Shown: positions 18,206-27,557, counted from the first letter of the stretch. The stretch: 64,000 bases of DNA from Candidatus Solibacter sp. (GCA_013822245.1 PNKE01000059.1:1-64000); one strand, 5' to 3'. Notes: a model not told the origin generated them from the letters alone. Translations and numbers: made by a program.

Positions 18206-19873
18206 CTGAAACTCCTGCTCGCTCTTGCTCTCGTCCTGCCCGCCGCCGCGCAGTTCCGTGACCTCGCCACCGATCGCAACGCGACCCGCATCATGTTCTC
18301 CACCAACCTCACCCTCAACGGCGAGGACCGCAACGACGATTCCAAGCTCATTGAAGCCGATGCCACCGGCAAGCTCCGCACCTATCTCAGCGTCAAGCCC
18401 GAGTGGTTCTCCGGCGGCCGCCACCCGCTCAACTTCCCCAGCCTTCGCGCGCCCATCCTCAGCTCCGACGGCCAGACCGTTGCCTGGACCGCCACCCGCA
18501 CCTGCATCGGCGGTTCCGGTTGCCTCGCCGTCGCACGCTACATCGGCCACGTCCTTCACGGCCGTTGTTCCGCCGGCGAGCGTTGCGAGACATCCAGCGA
18601 CGGTTGGGCCCGCCTCAGCCCCAACGGACGCTATGCCGCATTTGCCAATCCTTCCTATATGCTCTTTCCCCGATACGCTCTTCGGCTAGTCGATCTTGAG
18701 ACTGGCACGTTCATCGACTCCAACACCCGGCTGACCGGTCTAGCCGAATCCGGCGGCAGCGCCATCGCCAATGACGGCACGATCGTCTCCGGAGCCCTGG
18801 AACCCGGCATCACCGTCTATGCCCCCGGCCTCGCCCCCCGCATCATCCCCACCCCCTGGAACCTCACCTCCGTCACAGTCTCCCCCGACGGCCGCTTCGC
18901 CGTCGGCCAGACCCAGCATGAAGCCCCCACCCTCGTCATCGTCGAACTCGCCACCGGCTGGTACGCGCCCTACATCGAAGCCGTCGAAGGCGCCACCCGC
19001 CCCGCCTTCACCGACGACGGCCAGACCCTCATGTTCCTCTCCGGCGCTAACTGGGAGGACCGAAACGTCACCCTCGCCGTCCAGGTCTGGTCCATCGACC
19101 TCCCCACCGGCATCCTCCGCCAATGGACATCAGCGCCATCCGGCATCCGCGATGCCGCCATCTCCGGCAACGGCCAGGTCGTCATTGCCGCCACCGCCGA
19201 CGGCCGCCTCCTCAGCATCGACAGTCTCACCCTCGAATCCACCGAACTCGCCCGCGCCGCCGAAGCCTCCACCGACATCTCAGGACCCGCCGCCCGCCTC
19301 TCCCGCTATTCGCTCACCGGCACCGGCCTCGACCGCGTCAAACTCACCTTCAAAGGCCAGCCCGTCGACGTTCTCACCCAGTCCCCCTCTCTCATCGAAT
19401 TCATCTTCCCGGCCACATCTGAACTCGGCGGCGGACCATTGGAACTCTCTGTCGAAGCCAGCCCCTTCCAGTCCCAGAACATCACCGTCGAACTCAAAGA
19501 GGCCTTTCCGGAGTTCATCATCGAATCCAACCGCGCCAGCGGCCTCCGCGCCGACGGCTCACCCATCTCGGAATCCAACCCCGTCCAACCGGGCGAGACC
19601 ATCACCCTCCACATGCGCGGACTCGGCCCCGTCGACTTCTCCGGCAATGTCATGACCCAACTGGAACTCGTCGACGCCACCACCGCCACCATCACCTTCC
19701 CGCCCATCGAAATCCTCAGCGCCACAGCCGACCCCGCCGCCCCCGGCCTCTACCTGCTGAAAGCCCGCGTCCCCAACCGCACCTACACCCAGTCCCCCGT
19801 CTATTGGTACATCCGCCTCGCCGGCGACGAATACTTCCGAGCCATGGCCTTCATCCCCGTCCAGACGCAGTAA
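18206..19873 (+). CDS. exported beta-propeller-like protein with Solibacter-type C-terminal domain
   Basis: 556 residues if translation begins at CTG 18206. The annotated-style ATG at 18293 would cut off a clear signal peptide (KLLLALALVLPAAAQ) preceded by GGAGG 5 bases upstream. Residues ~35-340 hold repeated beta-propeller-like blades (DGQTVAWTA, SPDGRFAVGQTQHE, DDGQTLMFLSGANWEDRN, GNGQVVIAATADGRL). The last ~150 residues match the C-terminal domain family found repeatedly in Solibacter (RADGSPISESNPVQPGETITLHMRGLGPV), an Ig/IPT-like fold presumed to anchor or present the protein outside. Function is unknown; probably a surface or secreted sensor/enzyme scaffold. Confidence 0.8.
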   Translation: MKLLLALALVLPAAAQFRDLATDRNATRIMFSTNLTLNGEDRNDDSKLIEADATGKLRTYLSVKPEWFSGGRHPLNFPSLRAPILSSDGQTVAWTATRTCIGGSGCLAVARYIGHVLHGRCSAGERCETSSDGWARLSPNGRYAAFANPSYMLFPRYALRLVDLETGTFIDSNTRLTGLAESGGSAIANDGTIVSGALEPGITVYAPGLAPRIIPTPWNLTSVTVSPDGRFAVGQTQHEAPTLVIVELATGWYAPYIEAVEGATRPAFTDDGQTLMFLSGANWEDRNVTLAVQVWSIDLPTGILRQWTSAPSGIRDAAISGNGQVVIAATADGRLLSIDSLTLESTELARAAEASTDISGPAARLSRYSLTGTGLDRVKLTFKGQPVDVLTQSPSLIEFIFPATSELGGGPLELSVEASPFQSQNITVELKEAFPEFIIESNRASGLRADGSPISESNPVQPGETITLHMRGLGPVDFSGNVMTQLELVDATTATITFPPIEILSATADPAAPGLYLLKARVPNRTYTQSPVYWYIRLAGDEYFRAMAFIPVQTQ

Positions 19874-20247
19874 TAGCATCTCTTTGGACTCTCATTAGCG
19901 CAGTCTGCGGGGTAGGGCGGCCCCCCGGCCGGCAAATCCGGTACGGCCCGCCACCCGTGTTTCGTTGCAGTGGGCGGAAATAATTGCCGGGGGAAGCGCA
20001 TTCTGCGCGCATTTATTACCGCATTGGCCCGTCCTTGTTGTTCTCCGGATCCACCTCAGCCGATGTGAATGCAGCGCTTGCCCGGCTTGGCAGGCGGCTT
20101 GCACCACAGTTGACCACTGACGAACATCACTTGCAGCAGGCCGCGCTCGCAGTTGGCCAGCCGCTTGGAGTGCATTCGTTTGGTCGCGCCTTGCCGGGAT
20201 CCTCATCCAGGCGGGCTCGGAGAACTCTCAGGCCTAGGAGCGAACCA
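19874..20247. other. intergenic stretch, nothing recognised
   Basis: About 370 bases between the Solibacter-type protein and the small exported protein. Frames are short and atypical. No RNA or repeat was recognised; it probably contains the promoter of the next gene. Confidence 0.35.
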
Positions 20248-20607
20248 ATGGAACCCATACTCAACCTTGCGCTGGCTGCTTCCTGTGTCATCCTGGCCGC
20301 TGCTGTGTCCCTCGCTGCGTCAGCCAGTCCTTTCGAACCGCAAGAGTCCGTGGCGAAAAGCCCCGAGGCCGCACGATCGCTGACCGGGGAGGAGCAGAAC
20401 ATCGAGGGCAAGATCGAATCCGTGGACGAGACTGCCAGAACCGTCAAAATCGAAAAACTGGATAAGACCATCGTTTTGACGGATTCGACGCGCTACGCCG
20501 CCGGCCTCGACTTCGCCAGCCTGAAAGCCGGCCTGGCGGTCAAAAGCGTCGCTTCCCCGCGCAGCGATGGCCGGATGGAAGCAATCGAAGTCAGCGCCGC
20601 CTCCTGA
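20248..20607 (+). CDS. small exported protein with DUF5666-like domain
   Basis: About 119 residues from ATG 20248, with a TAGGAG ribosome site 8 bases upstream. Signal peptide at 1-27 (NLALAASCVILAAAVSLAASAS). The C-terminal ~65 residues have the pattern of small OB-like DUF5666 repeats: NIEGKIESVDETARTVKIEK then VLTDSTRYAAGLDFASLKAGLAVKSVA. No enzymatic residues are evident. Function unknown; periplasmic or secreted. Confidence 0.7.
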   Translation: MEPILNLALAASCVILAAAVSLAASASPFEPQESVAKSPEAARSLTGEEQNIEGKIESVDETARTVKIEKLDKTIVLTDSTRYAAGLDFASLKAGLAVKSVASPRSDGRMEAIEVSAAS

Positions 20608-20650
20608 CACGCCCCCCGGGCCTCGCGCTTGGCCCTCCGCGCGGCTCTGA

Positions 20651-21307
20651 TCACCATGTGATCGGCGGGGCAACATGCCCCGCCAAATCGGCCAGCGTGT
20701 CCAACAGAACGTCCGGCGGCGCCTCATCCAGCGTTGCCGGCTTCAACCCATACGTCACCCCCACCGCCTTCACCCCCGCATTCCTCGCCGTCAGCACATC
20801 CACCGACGAATCCCCCACCATCCACGTCCGCTCCCGCGTCGCCCCACACTCCTCGATCAGCTTGTCAATCCCCATCGGATGCGGCTTCTTCTCAACGAAA
20901 CTGTTGCCCCCATACACCTGGAAAAAGTACTTGTCCATCTTCAGCCCGATCAGGATCTCTTTCGAAAACCGCACCGGCTTGTTCGTCAGCACCGCCATCC
21001 TCACCCCTCGCCCGTTCAACTCCCGCAGGCACTCCCGCACCCCCGGATACTCCCGCGTGTAGTCGAGCATGTGTTCCCGGTAGTAGCTCAGAAAGTACGA
21101 CAGCGCCTCTTCCAGTTGCTTCTCCGTCGCCCACTCGCCCATCGCCCGCTTGATCAGCACCGGCGCCCCGTTGCCCACATACGACGCCACCACGTCGTCG
21201 TCCAACGCCGCCATGCCCATGGACGAGCGGGTCGCGTTCACCGAATTGCAGAGGTCCTGCCTGGAATCAACCAGCGTGCCGTCGAGATCGAAAATGACTA
21301 AGTCCAT
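20651..21307 (-). CDS. gph: phosphoglycolate phosphatase-type HAD hydrolase
   Basis: 218 residues. HAD motif I FDLDGTLVDS (nucleophile D7 region), motif II VLTNKP, Lys in EKKPHP, motif IV MVGDSSVDVLTARNAG. The cap domain is of the Gph type. Dephosphorylates 2-phosphoglycolate formed by 3'-end DNA repair, or a related sugar phosphate. The start at ATG 21307 leaves DLVIFDLDG at the N-terminus as usual. Monocistronic or followed upstream by the Yip1 gene on the same strand (35-base gap). Confidence 0.92.
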   Translation of the reverse strand: MDLVIFDLDGTLVDSRQDLCNSVNATRSSMGMAALDDDVVASYVGNGAPVLIKRAMGEWATEKQLEEALSYFLSYYREHMLDYTREYPGVRECLRELNGRGVRMAVLTNKPVRFSKEILIGLKMDKYFFQVYGGNSFVEKKPHPMGIDKLIEECGATRERTWMVGDSSVDVLTARNAGVKAVGVTYGLKPATLDEAPPDVLLDTLADLAGHVAPPITW

Positions 21308-21341
21308 GCCCTACATCCCAGTGTATGGGATGAGGCGCCGC

Positions 21342-22079
21342 TCAGCTGAAAACCGCCGTGAAGCCCGTCTTGATCAGCACCCACGGAATCCACGGAACCA
21401 GGATCGCCCCGAACGCCCTGCCCGCCGTCATCTTCGGGATCGCCTTCGAGAACCCGACCGCCACAAGGAACATCGTCCAGAACGTGAACAGGTCGATCGC
21501 CCCCAGCAGCGCTTTCTGCCAGGCCGCGGCCGTCTCCGTCAGAAACGCCCCGGCGTTGAATGCCAGGGCGTTCTGGATGTCGAACTCCTCCGGCGGCTTC
21601 AAATACAGCACCAGCATCATCGCCGCCATCATCACGATTCCCGGCGGCAGCCCGGCATACGAGCAGATGTTCAGCGTGTTCTTGTACTTCAACTTGCCGT
21701 CCATCAGCAGGTTGAAGACGAACAGCAGCACCCCGGCCGCGACAAACAGATAGACCGCGCTGCCCACTACCGCCCCGCCGTACATCGCAATCGGAATGAT
21801 CTTGCGCTGCGTCGACAACGCCGCTTCCTTCCGGTCCGCGCTCATTTGCTGGAACTGCTCATTGTTGGCAACCACCCGGTCCAGCATCTGGTCCACCGAA
21901 ACCCGCGACTGCACTGCCGAGACCATCATCACCCCCAGCACTGTCGAGATCAGCAGCGGAATCCACCACTTGCCCGATCTCACAATATCCCCAAACACCG
22001 CCCCAGGTGAATGAAACACGCCCGTCAACCGCTGCACTTCTGAAAGCGGGGCCGCTTCCTGCCCTGTGTCCGGATTCAT
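21342..22079 (-). CDS. Yip1-family membrane protein
   Basis: 245 residues from ATG 22079, which has a strong AAGGAGG site. Cytoplasmic N-terminus, then about five transmembrane helices (WWIPLLISTVLGVMMVSAV; MYGGAVVGSAVYLFVAAGVLLFVFNLL; GIVMMAAMMLVLYL; FTFWTMFLVAVGFSK; ILVPWIPWVLIK). The VFHSPGAVFGDIV start is typical of bacterial Yip1-domain proteins. Role in bacteria unknown; possibly membrane organisation or transport. Just upstream of gph on the same strand. Confidence 0.8.
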   Translation of the reverse strand: MNPDTGQEAAPLSEVQRLTGVFHSPGAVFGDIVRSGKWWIPLLISTVLGVMMVSAVQSRVSVDQMLDRVVANNEQFQQMSADRKEAALSTQRKIIPIAMYGGAVVGSAVYLFVAAGVLLFVFNLLMDGKLKYKNTLNICSYAGLPPGIVMMAAMMLVLYLKPPEEFDIQNALAFNAGAFLTETAAAWQKALLGAIDLFTFWTMFLVAVGFSKAIPKMTAGRAFGAILVPWIPWVLIKTGFTAVFS

Positions 22080-22284
22080 GCTGAGTCCTCCTTGGAATAA
22101 ATCCAAATCAGAATATCAGCCTCCGTAACGGGTGTATATCCACGGACCCGTAAATTCCGCGCCGAAACGACCGTGAACCGTGTCCTCAAACGAACGATGC
22201 CCAGCAGCCCGCGCTCCGAGGCCGCGCGCCGGGGACCACCCTGCCCGCGGCGCTTTCTTCCCGCTCCCCCTGCGCCCCCGCTGA

Positions 22285-23706
22285 TCAGTGCTTGCCCGCG
22301 GCCTGGACGCTGTGCAGGCCGTCGGCCTTGCTCAGCTTCGGCCATCTGAAGCCGTAGTAGGCGACGATGATGAAGCAGAACATGGGCACGATGAAGCCGC
22401 GCGACATATCGTAAACGTCGGCCACGTGGCCCATCAGCTTCGGCAGCACCGCTCCGCCCATGATCGCCATCACGATATAGGCCGAAGCCTTCTTGGCCCG
22501 CGCGCCCAGCCCGAAGATGCCCAGCGCGAAGATCGTCGGGAACATGATCGACATGAAGAAGTAGGTCAGGAATACGCAGGCCACCGAGAGCCATCCGAGT
22601 TTGAGGAACACCAGCAGCGTCGCGATCACATTGGCCACGCCGTAGATGCCCAGCAACTTATGCGCCGAGTACTTCTTCAGCAGCCACGCGCCCGAAAACC
22701 GGCCCACGAGGAAGCAGATCAGGCCCACTGAGACGGCGTTCGAGGCGCCTTTGTCGCTGAACGCCAGCACGCCCCGCGGATTGACCTCGAACCAGCCCGT
22801 CAGCCATTCCTTCAGCAGCGTCGAACTCCCCGCCAGGCGGTTCATCGTCTCCTGCCAGCTTGCCGGGATCGGCGGCGGCTCGGCCACCATGTAGTTGATG
22901 AAGAAGCTGAAAATGCCCGCCTGCGCGGCCACGTAAAAGAACTGCGCCGCCACCGCCATCGTGAAGTGCGGATGCGACCAGATCGAGTGCGACACGTTCG
23001 GCGTGTTGTCGTCCAGATGGTAGTCGTCTCCCATCTTGATGTCCGGCATGCGGGCGAACCAGAAAACCGCCGCCAGCAGCAGCACCACGATCGCCACTCC
23101 GACATAGGGAATGTAGAGCGTCTCGCTGCCCGTGCTGCGGCCGCTGGCATCGGTGCCGTAGAAGTAAACGCTCCCCACGATCGGCCCCAGTATCCAGCCG
23201 ACGCCGTTGCAGGACTGCGCCAGGTTGATGCGCGTCGCCGCGTAGCGCAGGTCGCCCAGCACCGTCGTATAGGGGTTGGCGATTGTCTCAAGGAACGTCA
23301 GTCCGGTCGCGATCAGGCAAACGCCCGTCAGAAATGTGAGGAACGCCATCGCCGGCGTCACGTCGCCGTGCTTCACCATGTCGTTCACCCACGTCGCCGG
23401 GACAAACCAGAACCCGCCCACCGAAACCAGCACCAACCCCATGATGATGCCGCCCTTGTAGCCCAGCTTCGTCGCCAGCCAGCCCGCCGGAATCGCCATC
23501 AGGAAGTAGCCCAGATAGTGGGCGAACTGCACCCACGCCGACTGCGCCTTGGTCAGGCCCAGTTCGTTCTGGAAGTGTTTGTCCATCACGTCGATCATGC
23601 CGTTGCAGAACCCCCACAGGAAGAACAGGGAACTGATCAGCGCGAACGTGAATGCGACGTTCTGCCCGTCGGAGGTGACAAAGAGTCCGGTGCTTTTCTT
23701 GCTCAT
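22285..23706 (-). CDS. fucP: FucP-type sugar:proton symporter (MFS)
   Basis: 473 residues with 12 expected helices. Similar to L-fucose permease and the glucose/galactose FHS transporters: FFLWGFCNGMIDVMDKHFQ in helix 1, AHYLGYFLMAIPAGWLATKLGYKGGIIMGL, FLETIANPYTTVLGD (signature of the FHS family), ARINLAQSCNGVGWILGP. A large central loop (about 215-300) and an insertion near PPPIPASWQ are larger than in E. coli FucP. Substrate probably a hexose or deoxyhexose; rhamnose or fucose would fit rhaM at 16.4 kb, but this is inference. Confidence 0.88.
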   Translation of the reverse strand: MSKKSTGLFVTSDGQNVAFTFALISSLFFLWGFCNGMIDVMDKHFQNELGLTKAQSAWVQFAHYLGYFLMAIPAGWLATKLGYKGGIIMGLVLVSVGGFWFVPATWVNDMVKHGDVTPAMAFLTFLTGVCLIATGLTFLETIANPYTTVLGDLRYAATRINLAQSCNGVGWILGPIVGSVYFYGTDASGRSTGSETLYIPYVGVAIVVLLLAAVFWFARMPDIKMGDDYHLDDNTPNVSHSIWSHPHFTMAVAAQFFYVAAQAGIFSFFINYMVAEPPPIPASWQETMNRLAGSSTLLKEWLTGWFEVNPRGVLAFSDKGASNAVSVGLICFLVGRFSGAWLLKKYSAHKLLGIYGVANVIATLLVFLKLGWLSVACVFLTYFFMSIMFPTIFALGIFGLGARAKKASAYIVMAIMGGAVLPKLMGHVADVYDMSRGFIVPMFCFIIVAYYGFRWPKLSKADGLHSVQAAGKH

Positions 23707-23841
23707 TGCGGTAAGCAGACGATTGTATCAGCGCGCCGGAACTCCCATCACCGTGCGCCTCGGCCGCCAGGCCGGCGCGCCCCAAACCGGTTCGAAAACC
23801 GGCCCCCATGGCAGGCTCCCACGGCGCTATACTGAGCAGCG

Positions 23842-24504
23842 TTGTCCTCTCATCTCCATCCTGAGATCCAGTGCGGCCTCTCCAGCGCCCGGCAGCCGGA
23901 CGTCCTGCCCCAGCTTCTCCACGAGGTCCGCCAGCCCCTCTGCGGCATCGAGTCCATCGCCTACTACCTCGAAATCGCTCTCGACGGCCAGGATGAATCC
24001 GTCCGCCGACAGTGCGGCAACATCCGCTCCATGGTCCGCCAGGCCAGTTGGCTGCTCGACGACGCCGCTATCGGCGCCGCCGCCCACAACGCCGCCCCCG
24101 GCACGGTCTGCCCCAACGGCGTCGTCCTCGACATCGCCGAGCGCCTCGCCCTCCACGACGAACGCCCCCTCCACCTCGATCTCCCTCGCCACGCCCCCAC
24201 CGTCCGCGTCAACGAAACCCTGCTGCGCCGTATCCTCGAACACGTCCTCTGCTTCTTCCACGATGTCGCCGAAGCCAGCAAGCCCGTTCGCATCGGGTCC
24301 CGCCCCGGCCAGACCTCCCTCTCCCTTCTCATCTCCGGCGCCATCCACCCCGACCGCCGCCGCGAACTCACCTCCCTGTTTGAATCGCTCCGGCCCGGCG
24401 GCCTCGCCGCGGCCCTCGCCGCCATCGGGGGCCATCTGGAAATCAGCTCCACCCCCGGCTGCCTCGAAGTCGCCCTACTGCTTCCAACAGTTCCGCACGA
24501 TTGA
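23842..24504 (+). CDS. histidine-kinase-like DHp protein without clear ATPase motifs (ChpT-like)
   Basis: 220 residues, TTG start at 23842. Residues ~20-75 form a dimerisation/phosphoacceptor helix pair with an H-box (LLHEVRQPLCGIESIAYYLEIAL, phosphorylatable H27). The remainder resembles a degenerate GHKL domain (NETLLRRILEHVLCFFHDVAE at the N-box position) but has no DxGxG, F-box or G2 motif. This layout, DHp plus degenerate catalytic domain in about 220 residues, resembles ChpT-type histidine phosphotransferases. No partner response regulator is adjacent. Alternative: fragment of a sensor kinase. Its 3' end overlaps the convergent gene by 30 bases. Confidence 0.62.
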   Translation: MSSHLHPEIQCGLSSARQPDVLPQLLHEVRQPLCGIESIAYYLEIALDGQDESVRRQCGNIRSMVRQASWLLDDAAIGAAAHNAAPGTVCPNGVVLDIAERLALHDERPLHLDLPRHAPTVRVNETLLRRILEHVLCFFHDVAEASKPVRIGSRPGQTSLSLLISGAIHPDRRRELTSLFESLRPGGLAAALAAIGGHLEISSTPGCLEVALLLPTVPHD

Positions 24505-24930
24505 TTCAATCCCCCCGTCGCCCACCCTCACCCTCACCGCATCGCCCGGAAACCCGCCCGCCGCCTGCTTCACCTCCGCCCCCTCGCCCGCCGTCACCAG
24601 GATCGCCAGATCGTACCCGATCAACCCCGCCGCCGACGTCGTCTCCACAATCCAGTTCGCCGCCTTGCCCAACTCCGCAACCAATCGCTCCAACCCACGC
24701 TCCACCTCCCCGCAATAGAGCAGCGTCCGCCTCGCCCCCGCTTCCCTGTAGCGCAGCGTATCGCCCGCTGACGAGTCCTCTTCCAGCGTCCACACCCCTT
24801 CAGCCCCGCCGTGCGCATGAGGCGTGATCTTCACTACCGTCCACTCGGCCTCCGGAAACGCCGCCACAATCCGGCACACCACCGCCGTCTTGCCCGCCTT
24901 CCTCGTCTCGCCTCCCACCACAATCCGCAT
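24475..24930 (-). CDS. P-loop protein, MobB-like
   Basis: 151 residues. Begins with a P-loop VGGETRKAGKTAVVCRIV (about 4-21) and has a mid-segment DTLRYREAGARRTLLYCGEV with conserved aromatic/basic residues. Its size and the G-x-x-K-A-G-K-T loop resemble the MobB/molybdopterin-guanine dinucleotide accessory GTPase fold, but a WalkerB/GTPase signature is not clear. Directly upstream on the same strand is lpxD (4 bases apart), so it is probably the second gene of an lpxD transcript. The last 30 bases overlap the convergent DHp gene. Confidence 0.6.
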   Translation of the reverse strand: MRIVVGGETRKAGKTAVVCRIVAAFPEAEWTVVKITPHAHGGAEGVWTLEEDSSAGDTLRYREAGARRTLLYCGEVERGLERLVAELGKAANWIVETTSAAGLIGYDLAILVTAGEGAEVKQAAGGFPGDAVRVRVGDGGIESIVRNCWKQ

Positions 24931-24934
24931 CGCC

Positions 24935-25966
24935 TTACAGCTTCGCTTCCAGCCGCCTCACCGTCTCTTCCAACTCCGCAATCCGCCGCCTCATTCCAGG
25001 CACCCTCGACACGCTCGCCAGCGTCTCCAGATACTGCTTCAACGGCCGCGCCGGCGTCCCCCAATGCACCTCGCCACCGCCCTTTACCACCTTCGAATTC
25101 AGTATCCCCGCCCCAGACCCGATCACCGCCCCCGCCTTCACCGTCACCGCCTCCCCCATCCCCACCTGCCCGCCAATCACCGCGTAGTCCTCGATCGTGC
25201 ACCCGCCCGCGATCCCCGTCTGCGCCGCGATCACCACATGATTGCCCACCGTGCAGTTATGCCCGATATGCACCATGTTGTCGAACTTCACCCCGTCGCC
25301 GATCCGCGTCACCCCCAGCGCCGCCCGGTCCACCGTCGAGTTCGCCCCCATCTCGAAATCGTCGCCGATGACGACCTTGCCCACCTGCGGAAACTTCTCC
25401 CACCGCCCCCCATGGAACGCAAATCCAAACCCGTCGGCCCCAATCACCGCCCCTGAATGCACCACTGCCCTCTCGCCGACCTCAACCTCGTCGTAGATCG
25501 TCACATTCGCGTGGATCAACGATTCCGCCCCGATCTTCACCCTCGCCCCGATCCGCGTCCCTGCCCCGATCGCCACGTCCGCCCCGATCTTCGCCCCCGC
25601 CCCCACCGTCACGTGCGGCCCGATCGCCGCCGTCGCCGCCACCTCGGCCGTCTCATCGATCACTGCCGTCCGGTGAATCCCCGGCACGTGCGCCGCCTGC
25701 GGATGCAACAATCGCACCAACCGGGCCATCTCCCGCCGCGGATCTTTCGCCCGCATCACCGTCCTGCCCGCCGCATTGTCGTAATCCAGCGGCACAATCA
25801 GGCATCCCGCCCCCGGCTCCGCCGCCTCCTTGCGGGCCTTCGTCGAGTTCACAAACGCGGCGTCAAACGCCCCCGCCGCCGCCAGCGTCGCGCACCCTTT
25901 TATGGCTCGCAGCCCTTCGCCTTCATAGGCGAGTCCCAGTCGTTCGGCGGCTTCGCGTACGGTCAT
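24935..25966 (-). CDS. lpxD: UDP-3-O-acylglucosamine N-acyltransferase
   Basis: 343 residues, standard length. Third step of lipid A synthesis: transfers a hydroxyacyl chain from ACP to the 2-amino group of UDP-3-O-acylglucosamine. Residues ~1-95 are the uridine-binding domain; ~100-310 are hexapeptide repeats forming a left-handed beta-helix (AAIGPHVTVGAG, ADVAIGAGTRIGARVKIGAE). The catalytic His is in MVHIGHNCTVGN, and GFGFAFHGGRWEKFPQVG is the conserved insertion. The C-terminus (RVPGMRRRIAELEETVRRLEAKL) is the helical arm. Divergent from lpxA with 41 bases between starts. Confidence 0.95.
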   Translation of the reverse strand: MTVREAAERLGLAYEGEGLRAIKGCATLAAAGAFDAAFVNSTKARKEAAEPGAGCLIVPLDYDNAAGRTVMRAKDPRREMARLVRLLHPQAAHVPGIHRTAVIDETAEVAATAAIGPHVTVGAGAKIGADVAIGAGTRIGARVKIGAESLIHANVTIYDEVEVGERAVVHSGAVIGADGFGFAFHGGRWEKFPQVGKVVIGDDFEMGANSTVDRAALGVTRIGDGVKFDNMVHIGHNCTVGNHVVIAAQTGIAGGCTIEDYAVIGGQVGMGEAVTVKAGAVIGSGAGILNSKVVKGGGEVHWGTPARPLKQYLETLASVSRVPGMRRRIAELEETVRRLEAKL

Positions 25967-26007
25967 CGGCGGTGTTTCCTTTGCTTCGAATCGATATGAT
26001 TTAGTCT

Positions 26008-26829
26008 ATGCCCGTTGACCCAGGCGCATACGTCGCTCCCACCGCCAAGGTCCACCCCGACGCCCTCATCGGACCCGGTTCGCGCATCGGCGAATTCTGC
26101 GTCGTCGAATCCGACGTCTCCATCGGTCCCAACTGCCTCCTCGAACCCTACGTCTACGTCAAACGCTGGACCACAATGGGCTCGGATAACGAAATCTCCG
26201 CCGGCGCCGTCCTCGGCACCGATCCCCTGGACAAGCACTTCAAAGGCCACCGCAGCTACCTCCGCATCGGCAACGGCAACAAGATCCGCGAGCACTACAC
26301 CATCTCCCGCGGCACCGCCGAGGACAGTGAAACCATCCTCGGCGACGGCAACTACATCATGACCTCCGGCCACATCGCCCACAATTGCGTCATCGGCTCG
26401 AACGTCGTCATCGCTTCCTGTGCGTTGATCGCCGGCTATGTCGAAATCGGCGACCAGGCTTTCATCTCCGGCGGCATCGGCGTCCATCAGTTCTCGAAGA
26501 TCGGCCGTCTCGCCATGGTCGGCGGCATGTCGCGCGTCAACAAGGATCTCCCACCCTTTTTCACCTACATGGGCTACCAGGTCGCAGCCCGCGGCCTGAA
26601 CCGCGTCGGCCTGCGCCGCGCCGGCTTCTCCCGCGACCTAATCGCCGAAATCAAGGAGGCCTTCCGCCTTCTCTACCGCACTGAACTCAGCCTCGAAGCC
26701 GCCCTCGCTGAAATCGAAATCCGCCTCCAATCCGATGCCGCGAACGAAGTCGTCCGCTTCATCCGCTCCTCCAAACGCGGCATCGTCCGCCGCGCCAGCA
26801 ACGATTCCGGCGACGAATCCGAAGACTGA
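26008..26829 (+). CDS. lpxA: UDP-N-acetylglucosamine O-acyltransferase
   Basis: 273 residues. First committed step of lipid A synthesis. Hexapeptide repeats over residues ~10-185 (IGPGSRIGEFCVVESDVSIGPN), catalytic His in SGHIAHNCVIGSN (about residue 126), GTDPLDKHFKGHRSYLRIGNGNKIREHYTI upstream, and the C-terminal helical domain from ~190 (VGLRRAGFSRDLIAEIKEAFRLLYRT). The C-terminus carries a basic, serine-rich tail beyond the usual end. Divergent from lpxD, so the short space holds promoters for both. Confidence 0.95.
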   Translation: MPVDPGAYVAPTAKVHPDALIGPGSRIGEFCVVESDVSIGPNCLLEPYVYVKRWTTMGSDNEISAGAVLGTDPLDKHFKGHRSYLRIGNGNKIREHYTISRGTAEDSETILGDGNYIMTSGHIAHNCVIGSNVVIASCALIAGYVEIGDQAFISGGIGVHQFSKIGRLAMVGGMSRVNKDLPPFFTYMGYQVAARGLNRVGLRRAGFSRDLIAEIKEAFRLLYRTELSLEAALAEIEIRLQSDAANEVVRFIRSSKRGIVRRASNDSGDESED

Positions 26830-26900
26830 GCCTGCCATCCTCTCCAGGCGGCATTCCGATTAACGGGGGATTCCCTCCTCCGGCAGTCTATGATGGGGAT

Positions 26901-27557
26901 ATGAGGCCGCTGCCCATACTGCGATGTCTGTTTCTGTTCGCGGCGCTTGCCCTCATCTGCTCCGTACCGGCCAGCGCCCAGGCCATCGAGTTCGAATCAA
27001 ACGGCCTGCGCTACCTCACCCTCACCCGCGACGGCGTCACCCTCATGCTCGCCGAACTCCCCATGCGCGTCCGCGATTACGCCGTCGTCCAGGTCGCCAT
27101 CTCCAACGGCTCGCCCTCCAACCGTTCCATCAAGCCCGACGACTTCGAATTCCGCACCCCCACCGGCGAGGTCATTAAGGCCATGCAGGCCAAGACCATC
27201 GTCCAGGAGTTCCTCGGCCGCGCCGGCCGCAACGACGTCATCAAACTCGTCACCATGTACGAACTCGGTCTCTATGGCCTGTCCCGCTTCCAGTCCACCT
27301 CCGGCTACGAACAGCGCCGCCAGGACGCCCTCGCCGAGGTCTCCTCCTCCCGCCTCAAAGCCGCCGCCGCCGCCTCCGCCGTCGCCCTCGTCCAAACCCG
27401 CCTCAAGCCCGGCCAATCCACCGACGGCGCCGTCTTTATCCCCATCGGCCAGCGCCTGCTCTCCTCCGGCACCCTCATCGCCACCCTCGGCGCCGAACGC
27501 TTCGAATTCACGCTCAGCGAACTCCCCCACCCCGGCAACCTCGTCAAACGCCCCTGA
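26901..27557 (+). CDS. hypothetical exported protein
   Basis: 218 residues. Signal peptide at 1-27 (LFLFAALALICSVPASAQA). The mature part alternates beta-type and helical segments with no recognised family: QVAISNGSPSNRSIKPDDFEFRTP, a central helical Arg/Gln-rich segment (YEQRRQDALAEVSSSRLK), and LKPGQSTDGAVFIPIGQRL, which resembles the ending of proteins that regulate or extend Ig-like folds. 74 bases upstream of the PHP gene on the same strand. Confidence 0.75.
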   Translation: MRPLPILRCLFLFAALALICSVPASAQAIEFESNGLRYLTLTRDGVTLMLAELPMRVRDYAVVQVAISNGSPSNRSIKPDDFEFRTPTGEVIKAMQAKTIVQEFLGRAGRNDVIKLVTMYELGLYGLSRFQSTSGYEQRRQDALAEVSSSRLKAAAAASAVALVQTRLKPGQSTDGAVFIPIGQRLLSSGTLIATLGAERFEFTLSELPHPGNLVKRP

